Assembly (NCBI GenBank): GCA_028288485.1
Contig: JAQBNO010000209.1
Span: forward strand, 1 to 64,000
DNA from: Segetibacter sp.
GTDB taxonomy: Bacteria; Bacteroidota; Bacteroidia; Chitinophagales; Chitinophagaceae
Reading direction: 5' to 3'
Length of the DNA: 64,000 bases
Shown piece by piece: positions 48,824-60,900 of the stretch. A program made the translations under genes and the position numbers. The notes under the pieces are model-generated. The model did not search any database and was not told the DNA's origin. It was given only the letters and a program-made list of their open reading frames with translations. The stretch's first letter is position 1, and each line of letters opens with the position of its first letter.

Positions 48824-49645
48824 TTATTTAAACTGTCTTAACCATTTTTCTACTTTCGGTTTGTCATCACGCTTTCCATCGTATCCTGCTGCCCTTGTCA
48901 GGAATTGTTCGCCATACTTATGTTTTACACTATCTATTGCCTGGTACAGGTTTACCATTTCCTGGGTATCATCAAAAAGATTGATCTGGTAATTTCCGGG
49001 CACTAGATGGCTGAAACGAACACCTATCAGCCGCACCAATTGCCTTCTCTTATACAGTTTAGTAAAAAGGTCTTTCGCTTTCGATAACAATACATGGTCT
49101 GCCGCTGAATAAGGAATGGTTGCCTGTATAGTTTCCGTTTGGAAGTCGCTGTAACGAAGTTTGACAGTAATACAGCCGGCAAGCTTATTCGTATCCCGCA
49201 ATTCAAAAGCTATCTTTTCTGTCATTCGCACCAGTTCATTATGCAGGAAGTTTATATCAATGGTATCGGTTTCAAAAGTGTTTTCGGTGCCAATACTTTT
49301 TTGCTCATGCCAGGGAACAATAGGCGTATCATCAATGCCATTGGCTCTTCTCCATAATTCAATTCCGTTTTTACCCAACAGGTTTGTCATCATTTCAACA
49401 GGTATCTGGCTAAGAACACGGATCGTATCAACCCCCATTCGCCTTAACAGTTCACTTGTTTTAGCGCCTACCATTGGCATCTTTTCTATTGGAAGCGGAG
49501 CGAGGTAGTTTTTCTCTTCTCCAAAAGCAACCTCTATTTGTCCGTGTGGCTTAACCTCATTGGTAGCTACTTTGCTGATTAATTTATTAGATGAAAGGCC
49601 ATAAGAAATGTTTAGCCCGCTGTTCTGTTCGATCCTGTTTCTGAG
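48824..49645 (-). pseudogene. dinB: DNA polymerase IV (DinB), 5'-truncated
   Basis: Frame open from 49645: 'LRNRIEQNSGLNISYGLSSNKLISKVATNEVKPHGQIEVAFGEEKNYLAPLPIEKMPMVGAKTSELLRRMG...'; N-terminal palm residues absent, stop directly upstream. Confidence 0.8.
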
Positions 49646-50157
49646 CTAATTGGAGGAAAACTATGCCCTCATTAGGTCTCCCTGCTGACAGCATAGAAGC
49701 AATGGTGTCAATTCCTTGCTTGCTTATGTGTTAGCGAAGCGACACTTAAATGTCAACGGTAGCAGGTCTGCGACCTGCAATGATGTTACAATGAAGACGG
49801 TCAAAATAAAGTAGATTAGCAAAAAAAATGTATGGCTACCCGCCATAGGTTTGGAGATAGTGGATATGCGCACTTTATAACCTTTGCTGTGATTGATTGG
49901 ATTGATGTATGAGCCGGCCTGTCTATAAAGACATTATTGAAGAAGCATATTAAAATTGGAGCTAGTGTAACTCTCCTGCCAAACAGTCCTGCAATCATTT
50001 TTAGATTTAAGTCATCCTTACGCGACATAAACCAGCAGGGGACCGGCTAGGCCATTTCCTTTTTTAGCTAAGCGCTACGGCGCTACTATAAACTTTCTTA
50101 AAAGAACTTGCCTTTTTAAAAGCTTTTATGTAACTTTTCGTATCTAAAATCTTTTTT

Positions 50158-50388
50158 ATGTCTGACAAAAGAATTGACAGGGACTCCGAGGATTGGAAGG
50201 ATGGTTATGAAGAAGGCTACAGCGAAAAGGACAAAGGTCTAATAGAAAAAGTTGCTGAGAGTCTAGATCCATTTGGTGATTCATTGGATAGTGAAGATAC
50301 GAAAGTCGGTAACAAGGAAGGACAGGAAGATCGTGACCGGAATGATCTTCAAAACTTTAAAAACGAAGTTCGAAAAGATAACGAATAA
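50158..50388 (+). CDS. small acidic hypothetical protein
   Basis: 76 aa, rich in D/E/K; ATG in a clear frame. Confidence 0.5.
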   Translation: MSDKRIDRDSEDWKDGYEEGYSEKDKGLIEKVAESLDPFGDSLDSEDTKVGNKEGQEDRDRNDLQNFKNEVRKDNE

Positions 50389-51059
50389 CTAAAGTGAACT
50401 TGCTACTTAAAGTGAAAAACGGAGATGGGTAATTCTCTTTTCTTTTTCGACCTGCTGGCCCTCCTTAATAGCGTTGTGGGAAGGCAGGGAGCCCGACATG
50501 CGGTATCTAAGGAAGCTAGAGAAATTAGTTCTCATGTCTGTGTGTCCTTATCTATGCTTTTATATCTTCTTATCACCTTTTGTAATTTTATTGCCAGACG
50601 CAGTCCTGCTATCGATAATGATTTAAGTGGTCCCTTGGAACACTTAAAACAAACTGAGAGAACCAACGTGAGTTCGGCTAAAAATATCACCGTTTTACAT
50701 CTTGCTTTGTTATGCGGTCATTAATGACCGCATTAACCATATGCGGATATTAATGATGAACCCAATGAGTCGCACCTTCTATAATCTCCGGCGTTCTATT
50801 TACGCACTTAACAATGCTCGGCGAAGCCAGGTCGGGCAGAGAAACTGATCTTTTCTACCCCAGATTAATAGCACCGGCAATTGTATCATACCCGAAGCAG
50901 CCAGCGTGTAGTATTTATCGGCACGATACCAGTTGTTGCAGTTAAAGCGTGGAGCTGCTGCCAGGCCTTTTTATACACAGCAATATTTTCCTTTGAGAAA
51001 GTGCCCTAATTCGATGTTTTAACAGGCTTCGTTTAAGCTAAGCAAAGGCACGAGTAATC

Positions 51060-51660
51060 GATTCGGATAGATAAGGGGAAAACAAGGATGCAGCAGTTTG
51101 AATTAACTCTGCATCCTGAAAAGACAAAGATTGTGTATTGCAAAAACTACTATCGTACAGAAAAGCATGATAACGGAAGTTTTACCTTTCTAAGTTACAG
51201 TTTTCAGCCAAGAGTAATTGATGATAAGTTTGGCAGAGAAAAGAAATTAGTAGTGTTTGGTGCTGCTATCTGTAATGCTGCAAAGACAAGTATCAGGACA
51301 AAACTTAAAGAAGTGTTCTGGACAAAAAGGGGTTCTCTGACAGCAGAAGGGCTTGGGGACAAGCTCAATACTAAGATACGTGGTTGCATCAATTACTACT
51401 CAAAGTTTGCGAGGCTAGAAGTACAGGGTATTCTATTATTTAAACCACCTGATACGTGAATGGATAAAGGACAAATACAGGATAGGCGGGAAAGGCAAAG
51501 TGTATAAAAAGTACACCCTGATGCATACCGAAAACCATGTATTGTTCTACCATTCGAACTTGGAATAAAAGCATGATTGGATAATACGAGCCGTATGAAG
51601 GGAGAATTTCACGTACGGTTCTTTAAGCGGCTTAAGCTGAAATGCTTTTGCCTACTCGAC
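51060..51660 (+). mobile_element. group II intron 3' remnant (RT/maturase C-terminus plus domain V and VI)
   Basis: ORF 51088..51459 'LTLHPEKTKIVYCKNYYR...FTFLSYSFQPR...LGDKLNTKIRGCINYYSKFAR'; domain V-like GAGCCGTATGAAGGGAGAATTTCACGTACGGTTC (51588-51621); end TTGCCTACTCGAC. Confidence 0.82.
51088..51459 (+). pseudogene. group II intron reverse transcriptase/maturase, C-terminal fragment
   Basis: Only thumb/X-domain region is present; no YADD palm motif upstream in the window. Confidence 0.75.
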
Positions 51661-51740
51661 TGTTGTCACCAACAGCCATTTGCGAGGATCAATACTAATA
51701 TAGCTGGAACGGGAGGCACCTGGAATGGTAATATTTGCAA

Positions 51741-52067
51741 TTATATTGGTCCTTGAAACGGTGCAAGAAGCTTAACCTTGAAATTGGAAAAGTCGGTTCC
51801 ACTTAAATCACACACTGTATCTTCTTTTAAATTATTAAGATTAGTTTTATCAAAGTAATTGATAACAACCCTTATTATTTTAAGGTTAGGTATAACGGTA
51901 GCTCCAATCTGAGCTATAGTAAAGCGGCCTTGCTGAAACGATTCTATTAAAGCTATCCGTTGTTGTACTTGAGGAAGCCCCAATACATAATCAATTGCCT
52001 GTTTTAATGATTCCGTCTGCATAAATTTTTTATAGTGGTTTCTGCTGCTGGTAATATTCTTTTCCAA
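51741..52067 (-). CDS. hypothetical protein
   Basis: 108-aa ORF; coding on composition only. Confidence 0.4.
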   Translation of the reverse strand: MEKNITSSRNHYKKFMQTESLKQAIDYVLGLPQVQQRIALIESFQQGRFTIAQIGATVIPNLKIIRVVINYFDKTNLNNLKEDTVCDLSGTDFSNFKVKLLAPFQGPI

Positions 52068-52168
52068 AAGTTTCTTGCAGTGAAGATATTATTATTTTTT
52101 AACTTATCCGTTACGCGCATGCAAGTAGGTCGGCTTTTAGTTCCTCGAAATAGAGAAACCTCCTATTT

Positions 52169-52453
52169 TTGCTAAAAGAATTAGCAAAAATGTTACCGGA
52201 GGAAGCCAGAAAGATAGCAGACGAAGCAAAGCGGCAGGGAAAGTGGTTATATGATCCGTCGCACAAGTGGTGGTATTCACCAGAGGATTTCAAGCACATC
52301 TTTCACTACGCGACTCCCAACCAGCAATTTCTTAAGGGATTGCAGATAAGGCACCCGAATGAAGGAATCCAAGCAGGCTTCCAGCGTTTAACACAAATAC
52401 AGGCCAAGTTGCAGGCATTCACCAACGCGGTAATGGATTATTATAAAAAATAA
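52169..52453 (+). CDS. hypothetical protein
   Basis: 94-aa ORF with coherent composition. Confidence 0.5.
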   Translation: MLKELAKMLPEEARKIADEAKRQGKWLYDPSHKWWYSPEDFKHIFHYATPNQQFLKGLQIRHPNEGIQAGFQRLTQIQAKLQAFTNAVMDYYKK

Positions 52454-53343
52454 AGGCGGTGGAAGGGGAACGTCAACAAATTAATATGAAACAAAAAGAG
52501 GTCAGTTTAATCTTCAATTTTTGCATTCAAAAAGTCAAGTAGTTGTTAATCAGAAGTTTTGTAACGCCACAGTTTTATAGTTTTTAAAGCGTCTGCCGGA
52601 GCTCCTAATGATTCTAAGTATTCGTATAAACTCTGTCTGAAAGCATAAGTACTGTCATTTGAAGTGATAATCTCTAAGTATCCTTTACGGTAATTGTTAT
52701 GATAGCTTGTTCCCGCTCTTAAGTCATTTATAACTTGCATTGTCCCAAGGTCATCAAGAGACGATATAGCATCCACTAAATCGCTCGTGACTCCTAATTG
52801 ATAAGCCTATTGAGTTAAAGCCGAGTAAGAATTCGCGGCTGGAAAAGCTACTCTTCCTGATCTTCCTATTCCTTTCGGATAAAATGGATTGGTGCATCAA
52901 AGTCTATCGGCCGCGTTGCCAGCAGTATTGCTCTTTCCCGTACGTCAATTCAACTTTATCAGTAGCCCACCCAAGACAGTTCCAATCGTAGAATTCCTGC
53001 AGCTTGAGGATTTTCTTGCAAAAGAATCCAAACTCTTTCGGCAACATTTGTTGTACGAGCAAAATGAATTGTTGTTGCTGAAGATGTTTGAGCATAGAGT
53101 CAGCCGGTCGGCTGCTTTGTATTACCTGGAGCGGATCTTTCATTGCTTTCATTGACTAAAAATAAAATTAATGATTATACGGTAGAAGTAGACCGGGCGG
53201 ATAACGATTTATCGAAGGCGCTGAGAATTGAATATTTGAAATTATACGGGGAGCTGTGCGTAATATTTAATGGTAGACGTGTTTCTTTTAATAATCTATC
53301 CGCACTCTACTGTAAAGTATTATGAGTAGGATTATTTCGGACA

Positions 53344-53823
53344 TTATTTTTTCTGCTTCAACATTTGTACGGTGTCTTTTAATTGACGTAGTTCACTTTC
53401 CATTTTGTAGATGTTTTTTTGATTTTGTCTTGTATCAATGAGATTAAAGATGAACGTACAACCTGCTATAGCTAAAAGAATAGTAGTGGCGATGTTTTTC
53501 AGATAATCGTTAATATCATTCAGCACTTCTTTACGCCCCTCGTATAGGAGATGGCGATCAAAGTAGGAGATCGTCCCTTTTCTTAATATTATGAAACTTT
53601 GAACACCGCTTTGCCAAATCCATTCTATTTCCTCAATTCCATTTAAATAATTCATCTCTTGAATTATTTCTTCTTCATTTAAATGCGATGCTGTAACTAG
53701 CTCTTGTAGTGTTAGCTTGATATCTTGGATATTTACATGTTCTTGAGCATCGAAACGGGACAAGTTGTCTTGTAAAACTCCTAAAATTTTATGTCTTACG
53801 TAATATTTCCTCTTTCTAAGCAT
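53344..53823 (-). CDS. hypothetical membrane protein with C-terminal coiled coil
   Basis: TM segment 'IATTILLAIAGCTFIFNLI' followed by 'QNQKNIYKMESELRQLKDTVQML'. Confidence 0.55.
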   Translation of the reverse strand: MLRKRKYYVRHKILGVLQDNLSRFDAQEHVNIQDIKLTLQELVTASHLNEEEIIQEMNYLNGIEEIEWIWQSGVQSFIILRKGTISYFDRHLLYEGRKEVLNDINDYLKNIATTILLAIAGCTFIFNLIDTRQNQKNIYKMESELRQLKDTVQMLKQKK

Positions 53824-54324
53824 TACTACTAATTTTGTTAGACAATGTTACAATCTCATTCTAACTCATACAAGATTTCGTCTTTCTTTTACCATTTCCA
53901 TCTTTACTTCTTGTAAGCTTTTTTGATGGCTGATCTGCCGTCAAGCTTCCGGATCGTGGCCAGCTGCAGGGTTAACCGGTTTTTTTTGTCTTTCTTGAGG
54001 AACGGTAACGGGATAGAAATCACAGTGAGAATACATATTACAGGTACTTGGTTTCCTTCAAATATTTTAAACACTGAATCACCATCGTCGTCTTTTTAGG
54101 AACATTGCGTATTTTCCTTGCCTTAGATGCCTCAGCATTTCTTCTTGGACAGCAATCATGCTTATTAATCTCCCAGCTTATAATCTGGCCATGTTACCGT
54201 AAACCTAAAGAGCGCCTGTAGGATAGATTGATTAAGTTAAAAACTCAGCAACAAAAAGTTAAAAATAATTTTTGCTTTGTTAAAAACTAGTTATAGATTG
54301 TTTCTCTAAACCCTGCTACTGCTT

Positions 54325-56763
54325 TTGAAAGCCTTTCTTTTTTCATTTATTGCGATTCTATTATTAAAACATGCTACCGGGCAAAACTCGGAGGCTAATT
54401 TTAATTTTGAAGAAGCAGGGGCTAAAAAGATTACCACTTCAAAAAACGTTTCATTACTAATCTTAAGTGACAGTATCAATATATCGGCCGACCGTATTTA
54501 CTCCCTGATAAGAGAACATAAAAAAATAAAGGGAGATACGGTCGTTATATTTATTCGATCAACTAATAACGGTTTTATTGAATGGAACCGTTTAGTTAAT
54601 ATACCCGGCAGTTCTTCTGCCAAAAAAGATGGCCATTCGAACTCATCCATCATTTCCCCTTCAACAAAAAAACCCTTACTTAAAGTTCATGGTAATGTCC
54701 TTTATGATCTAAATTATAACTCCCGCATCGACACCCCCTACGCAGAAAAAGAAATTTATCAGCACACTGTACAAACTTATTTAGATATAACTGTAAAAGA
54801 TCAATATCCTCTTAGATTTTACTTTACTACCAGGTTCAGCAATTCAAGCCTGTTTAGAAACTTCACCGATTTAAACCTGCAATTTGATCCTTTACAGTTC
54901 AGGAACAAAATAAAAGAAAACTTAAAAAGCAGAATAAAGCCTCCCTTTCAGTTAGATTCTTTAGAAAGAATAAAGTCACTTTTAGAGAAGAAGGCCAAAG
55001 AATTATATGATCTGCGGAATTGGTTGAAGGACCCTGCTACTATTCAACGCCTTATTGAGGAAAGAGAAAAGCAATTATATGGTCAAAAAAGCCGTGTAGA
55101 AAACGGTGAACCAGGGCTAAGTCAGCAGAGTCTAACGGGTATAGTAGATAAAGAGGCTAAAACTGTATCTATACAAAGACTTAGAAAAGAGGCATCGCAA
55201 AATAAGGATTTGGATAATAGGAAAGATTCAATTAATAGCTCCATTAATAACTTTCAACAGAAGTATGATGAGAATAAAAGAAAAGTTGATTCAGCAGAAT
55301 CAGAATTAGTAAAACTGCGCCAATTATACAATCAAGGCACCGATAAATTAAAAAACAGCCCTGCTTTTTCCAGAAGCGAAATTGATGCAATAAAAGATGT
55401 AAGGATACTAAAAAACAAACTGGCAAAGGAAGGTTTATCTGATACACTGTTGCCTAAAGGGTATAAGTTACTATGGGGATTACGATCATTTAAAATTGGA
55501 AGGAGCCTGGTTGACTATTCCGAGCTTTCGGCGAAGAATATAAGTATTAAGGGATTGCAGGTAGAGTATAACCCTTACTATTATTATGCTTTTGCAACTG
55601 GCTTTATTGATTACAGGTTTCGTGATTTTATAGTACGAAATAAAAATACTTCACTTCAATATTTAAATTTGATCCGGGTAGGCAAGGGATTAAAAGAAGG
55701 AAATAACTTAATAGTTACACACTATTCGGGTAGCAGGCAGTTATACAATTCCTCTAGCACCTTACAGGGTTTCCAGATACCTAATTACAAGTTGATGGGT
55801 TATACCATTGAAGGTCAGATCAAAGTAAACAAAACAACTTTTATTACAGGCGAGGCAGCGAAATCGTCTGTTCCTTACTACAGTTTAAGTAGCGGGGATA
55901 AAAATTTATTTAGTAGCGCTTTTAAGATGCGCGATCATTCTAATGAGGCGTATTCAATAAAAGTAGTTTCATTTATTCCTTCTACCCGTACGAAATTAAA
56001 CGGATACTATCGGCGTTTTGGCGCAAACTTTCAATCTTTTAGCCTTTTTACTTCCGGTTCCGCCCAGAGTTCATGGGCTTTTAGAGTCGAACAGCCTTTT
56101 TTGAAAAGGCGTTTAATTGTTAACAGTTCTATCAGGGCAAATGATTTTACCAATCCCTTTATTGGCAGGCAATATAAGAGTACAACTATATTTAAAAGTA
56201 TTCAGGCTACATTAAGAATAAAAAGACTTCCTATTCTTTCATTAGGATATTCTCCAAGTTCCCAATTAACAAAGCTAAATGACGGACAATTTGTTGAAAA
56301 TCTGTTTCATACATTAACAGCAAGCGCCAATCATTTTTATCGGCATAAAGCAGTCATGTATAATACTTCTGTCATCTACATGCAATTTTATAATAAGGAA
56401 ACGGATTCGAATTTTGTGTACTTCAATACTAAAAATCTCTTCCTTAGTCAAAGTATTATACTTGACAAACTATCGGTTCAATTTAATTTTTCGGGATCTT
56501 CTAATACTGATTATAAACTATATACTTACGAACATAATCTTCAATACAAACTGAATGAGTGGTTTAGAATAGGAGGCGGTGTTAAGTATAACAGACAAAC
56601 AATTTACGATCGGGAATTATGGGGTTATGCAGGGAACGCTTTATTGAAAATTCCTAAAGTTGGAGAGTTGCAAGTGACGATGGATAAAGGATTTATTCCA
56701 GGAAGTAACAAAGAATTAGTGGATAATACTATCGGACGCTTGACTTTCTTTAAAGTTTTTTAA
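54325..56763 (+). CDS. outer-membrane beta-barrel-like protein, hypothetical
   Basis: Signal peptide, central coiled coil, C-terminal alternating beta pattern ending '...NTIGRLTFFKVF'; TTG start. Confidence 0.6.
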   Translation: MKAFLFSFIAILLLKHATGQNSEANFNFEEAGAKKITTSKNVSLLILSDSINISADRIYSLIREHKKIKGDTVVIFIRSTNNGFIEWNRLVNIPGSSSAKKDGHSNSSIISPSTKKPLLKVHGNVLYDLNYNSRIDTPYAEKEIYQHTVQTYLDITVKDQYPLRFYFTTRFSNSSLFRNFTDLNLQFDPLQFRNKIKENLKSRIKPPFQLDSLERIKSLLEKKAKELYDLRNWLKDPATIQRLIEEREKQLYGQKSRVENGEPGLSQQSLTGIVDKEAKTVSIQRLRKEASQNKDLDNRKDSINSSINNFQQKYDENKRKVDSAESELVKLRQLYNQGTDKLKNSPAFSRSEIDAIKDVRILKNKLAKEGLSDTLLPKGYKLLWGLRSFKIGRSLVDYSELSAKNISIKGLQVEYNPYYYYAFATGFIDYRFRDFIVRNKNTSLQYLNLIRVGKGLKEGNNLIVTHYSGSRQLYNSSSTLQGFQIPNYKLMGYTIEGQIKVNKTTFITGEAAKSSVPYYSLSSGDKNLFSSAFKMRDHSNEAYSIKVVSFIPSTRTKLNGYYRRFGANFQSFSLFTSGSAQSSWAFRVEQPFLKRRLIVNSSIRANDFTNPFIGRQYKSTTIFKSIQATLRIKRLPILSLGYSPSSQLTKLNDGQFVENLFHTLTASANHFYRHKAVMYNTSVIYMQFYNKETDSNFVYFNTKNLFLSQSIILDKLSVQFNFSGSSNTDYKLYTYEHNLQYKLNEWFRIGGGVKYNRQTIYDRELWGYAGNALLKIPKVGELQVTMDKGFIPGSNKELVDNTIGRLTFFKVF

Positions 56764-56772
56764 AAGTTATTT

Positions 56773-57891
56773 ATGTATAAACAAGTTAGTTTAATTCTCT
56801 GCTGCATCCTGTTTAATTTTTGGTGTAACGGACAAATAAGCATTAATCTTCAGCTGCCTCCTACAGGTATTGTTATGAAGAATCAGCTTTGGAACATAGC
56901 GGTGGTAAATAGCGGAAGTTCGGCGCAGGAAGTATATATAGGATTGACATTACTAAACGCAAGTGATAATCAACCCGTACTAACTGCTACAACTAAAGTC
57001 ATAACGGTTAATAAAGGTGCTTTTTTACTTAAATCAACTGATCTTAATCCAATTCAATATCACTACATCTCTCCAATAAATAATGTAGATCAAACCCCTA
57101 ACGGTTTTTTACCTATTGGAAATTTCATGGCGTGTTTCACTGTGTACAAGCACGAATACGAAACCTATATTGAACTTGCCGAGGACTGTGTACCGGTAGA
57201 GGTGGCCCCTTTAAGTCCTCCTTTGCTAAATACCCCAGAAAATGAGGCAGTAATTGAAACTCCTTTTCCGCTATTTAGTTGGATACCTCCTGTACCAATT
57301 AATTTATTTAACGAGTTATCATACGACTTAATTTTAGTGGAAGTTTTGCAGGGTCAAGAGGCTTCCCAAGCTATACAACAAAACGTTCCAGTATATAACA
57401 TCGGCAACTATAGAAGTTTATTCAATAATTATCCTGCTTCCAATAAATCTTTAGATACTGCTAAAACATATGCCTGGCGTATTGTCGCCCGCAATAATAA
57501 TCAGTTTGCAGCGCAAAGTGAAGTATGGACATTTAAGTTGCGCTCGAAGCAACCTGATTCTGCCAAAATTGATGATCAACCGTACATTAAATTAAAAAGA
57601 GGCTATGAATCGGCTACCGCAGTAAGTAAGGGCATTTTAAAAATTGAATATGATAACCAGGCTAATGATAGCGTACTGAATTATACCATTAGAAGTTCAG
57701 AAAGCGGGGAAAATGAGGTTTTAAAAGAAGGCACTCTTAATCTTCAATATGGTCCCAACTTGATAGAAATCGAGCTTTTAAAAGGCCGTAAGTTTTCAAT
57801 CAATAAAACTTATCAATTTCAGATTGTTAACTCCCGGAATGAAGAATGGAATCTTAAATTTTCATATAACACCCCAGCAACAGCAGAATAA
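56773..57891 (+). CDS. secreted Ig/FN3-like hypothetical protein
   Basis: Signal peptide; 'LSPPLLNTPENEAVIETPFPLFSWIPP' and 'KTYAWRIVARNNNQFAAQSEVWTFKL' fit FN3-like domains. Confidence 0.6.
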   Translation: MYKQVSLILCCILFNFWCNGQISINLQLPPTGIVMKNQLWNIAVVNSGSSAQEVYIGLTLLNASDNQPVLTATTKVITVNKGAFLLKSTDLNPIQYHYISPINNVDQTPNGFLPIGNFMACFTVYKHEYETYIELAEDCVPVEVAPLSPPLLNTPENEAVIETPFPLFSWIPPVPINLFNELSYDLILVEVLQGQEASQAIQQNVPVYNIGNYRSLFNNYPASNKSLDTAKTYAWRIVARNNNQFAAQSEVWTFKLRSKQPDSAKIDDQPYIKLKRGYESATAVSKGILKIEYDNQANDSVLNYTIRSSESGENEVLKEGTLNLQYGPNLIEIELLKGRKFSINKTYQFQIVNSRNEEWNLKFSYNTPATAE

Positions 57892-57932
57892 AAATTAACC
57901 CACTTTATCGTAAGAAAAGACCCTTAAAATAC

Positions 57933-60900
57933 ATGATACAGCGTTTAGCCCAATTTAGTAAAAGAATTGCCCTGGGATTATTTTTGCTTTTTTATTCTAA
58001 CATACTTTTTGCAAGGTTTGCTTATCCTGCATATGATACAGCTAACATTTCTTTTGATAGATATTCATCTGTCGGCAACGAGAATAGACCTATACGGGAG
58101 TATCGTCATATAATTGCCAACAAACCCATTATTTCATTTGACGAACGAAATACTACAAATCCTGTTGATTTCAGTACTTTAAACCTCCGTAATCCAGGTA
58201 TCCTTGTCGAAGAAAAATTTGATGGTGGAGGCCCCACCCAGCCTGAAATGCAGTCATTTTCATCGGTCAATAATACCAATATGGTTGACCTTTTTACCGG
58301 TGATTTTTCATACAACATACCATTGCTGGATGTAGGAGGTTATCCTGTTAATATCAGTTACAGAAGCGGTGTAACAATGGACCAGGAAGCAAGTTGGGTG
58401 GGGCTTGGATGGAACATCAATCCCGGTACGATCACCCGTAATATGCGGGGCCTGCCTGATGATTTCAATGGCGGGAAAGACACGATTACCAAAACAGCAA
58501 CAATTAAAGAGAACAAGACAGTAGGTGTTTCCGCGGGTGCCAATTCAGAGTTGACGGGTATATCGCTGCCTATAGGCTTAAATGCAAGTGTTGGAATATT
58601 CACTAATAACTACAAAGGTTGGGGGTTGGAAACCAGTTTGAATGCAACCTTGAACGCAGGGGTAAAAGGATTTGGTTCGTTAACAAGCGGATTGTCGGTG
58701 ACTAACAATTCGCAGGAAGGTTTAACTATTGCGCCTTCTTTAGCCGTTGCAATAGCAGAAGCTGAGGCAAAAGCGAATGGCGGCATAGCTGGAAGTTTAA
58801 GTACCTCGTTAAGTTATAACTCACGCACCGGCTTAAAAGGATTGCAATTACAGGCCGGACTTAGGCAATTTGAAACTGATGTGAAAAACCAGGCTATAAA
58901 CAGTGGAAGTTCCGAGTATGCGTCTTCCATTTCATTTGCTACCCCATCATATACACCTACTATAACAATGCCTTATACAAGCAACTTGTATTCATTTACC
59001 GGAAAAGTGGGAAGCGCTATTACTACCCTTCATCCTAATCTATCTTTAACTGGTTATGTTACAAAGCAAAGAATTGATGCAAAAGATGTAACACAGGTAC
59101 TGCCTGCATTCGGTTACTTGAATTATCAAAAGGGTAGTATGGATAAAAACGCTCTCCTTGATTTTAACCGTGAAAAGGAAATTGCCTATAGAGAAAAGCC
59201 GGCCGTTGCGCATATTGCTGTTCCTAATTATACCTACGATCTGTTTTCTGTTACAGGGGAAGGAACAGGAGGAATGTTTCGGGCATACAGAAGTGATATC
59301 GGCTTTATTTATGACCATAACATGAAAACAAAAAGTGAGTCTTTGGGGGGAAGTGTAGACGTTGGCTCGGGTAATATTTTTCATGGGGGAGTCGATATTA
59401 ATCTCAATCGTTCTTTCACTGAGAATAGTGCGTGGCTTAACGAAAATGCGGTTAAAAACAACCTTTCGTTCAAAAGATCCGATTCTTTGTATGAATCGGT
59501 TTATTTTAGAAACCCAGGTGAAAAAGCGATTAACTCCAAGCTATATTATGATTCGCTTGGTGGTGATGATGTGGTAGCAGTTAATTTGTATCAAGGCGGC
59601 AGTAGTAGCTCAATAATAACGGCAACTAATTTTCTAAACAGGTATAGGAACAAGTCTTTAGTTGGACAACTTCCAATTTCGTCAACCAGTACAATTAAAA
59701 AGGAAAGAGATAAACGGAGCCAGGTAATTACATATTTGACTGCAAAAGAAGCAAGTGAAGTTGGATTTTCAAAGTATATTGAAAGTTATGGGATCAATAA
59801 ATTTAGCTGTGATACTTGTGCAAGATGTTTTCCAAATCCGACGGATGTTTTAGATGGGACGGGTACTGGATTAATAGGGGAATATTTCAATGGTGAAAAT
59901 TTTGAAGCTAAGGCCTACCAAAAGGTAGGATACGTTAATTTTTCTAATCCTTCAACCATTCCAGGATTAAACCAGGACCACTTTTCTATTCGGTGGACAG
60001 GGAGATTGAAAGCGCCAGACTCCGGTTCATATAAAATTGTAACGACTACTGATGACGGATTTAGACTTTGGATAAACGACTCGCTTTTTAAAAATGACTG
60101 GAAACCCCATAGTCCGAAAGCCGATACAGCATATCTGAATCTTGTTGCGGGTGAGGTAGTATCTATTAAATTTGAATACTTTGAAAGTGGAGGAACTTCA
60201 ATTGCACAACTATCATGGATTCGCCCCGGAGGAACATTTTCATTGATCTCTGCAAATTATCTGTATTCAGTTCCTCCCAAAGATTCTTATACGAATGTTT
60301 CGCTTACAAAAGAAAAAAGAATTAATACGTTTAGACAACACGGTCATATTTCCGAGATGACTGTACTAAATGCAGATGGTCGTCGATACATTTATGGAAT
60401 TCCTGTTTACAACCTGTTGCAAAAAGAGGCTACATTTTCAATTGATTCGAAAGGGGGCAGCACCAATACCGGTCTTGTACATTATGCCCACGACACTGAC
60501 AATACAGTTAAAAATCAAAGAGGAAATGACAACTATTTCAGCAGCGAAATTATTCCAGCTTACGCACATTCCTTTTTATTAACAGCTATTGTTTCTCCTG
60601 ATTATGTAGACCTTGCCGGCGATGGTATTTCTGACGACGACCGCGGCGACGCCATAAAGTTTAATTACTCGAAGGTTTCGGGAATTTTGAACCCGTTTAA
60701 ATGGAGAGCTCCATTTGGAAAGAATATTGTTACCTATAATGAAGGGTTAAAGACTGATACGAGGGATGATAAAGGAAATTATGTATATGGTGAAAAAGAG
60801 CTATGGTATCTGCATTCTTTAGAGTCGAAATCGATGATAGCAACTTTTACCGTTGAGGAACGGTCAGATGGATGGGGTGTTAATGAACGAGGAGATGAAC

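Noticed and set aside
51060-51660. Retron or diversity-generating retroelement
   Set aside because: The RT fragment ends with a group II intron domain V and 3' end; no msr/msd or TR/VR pair seen.
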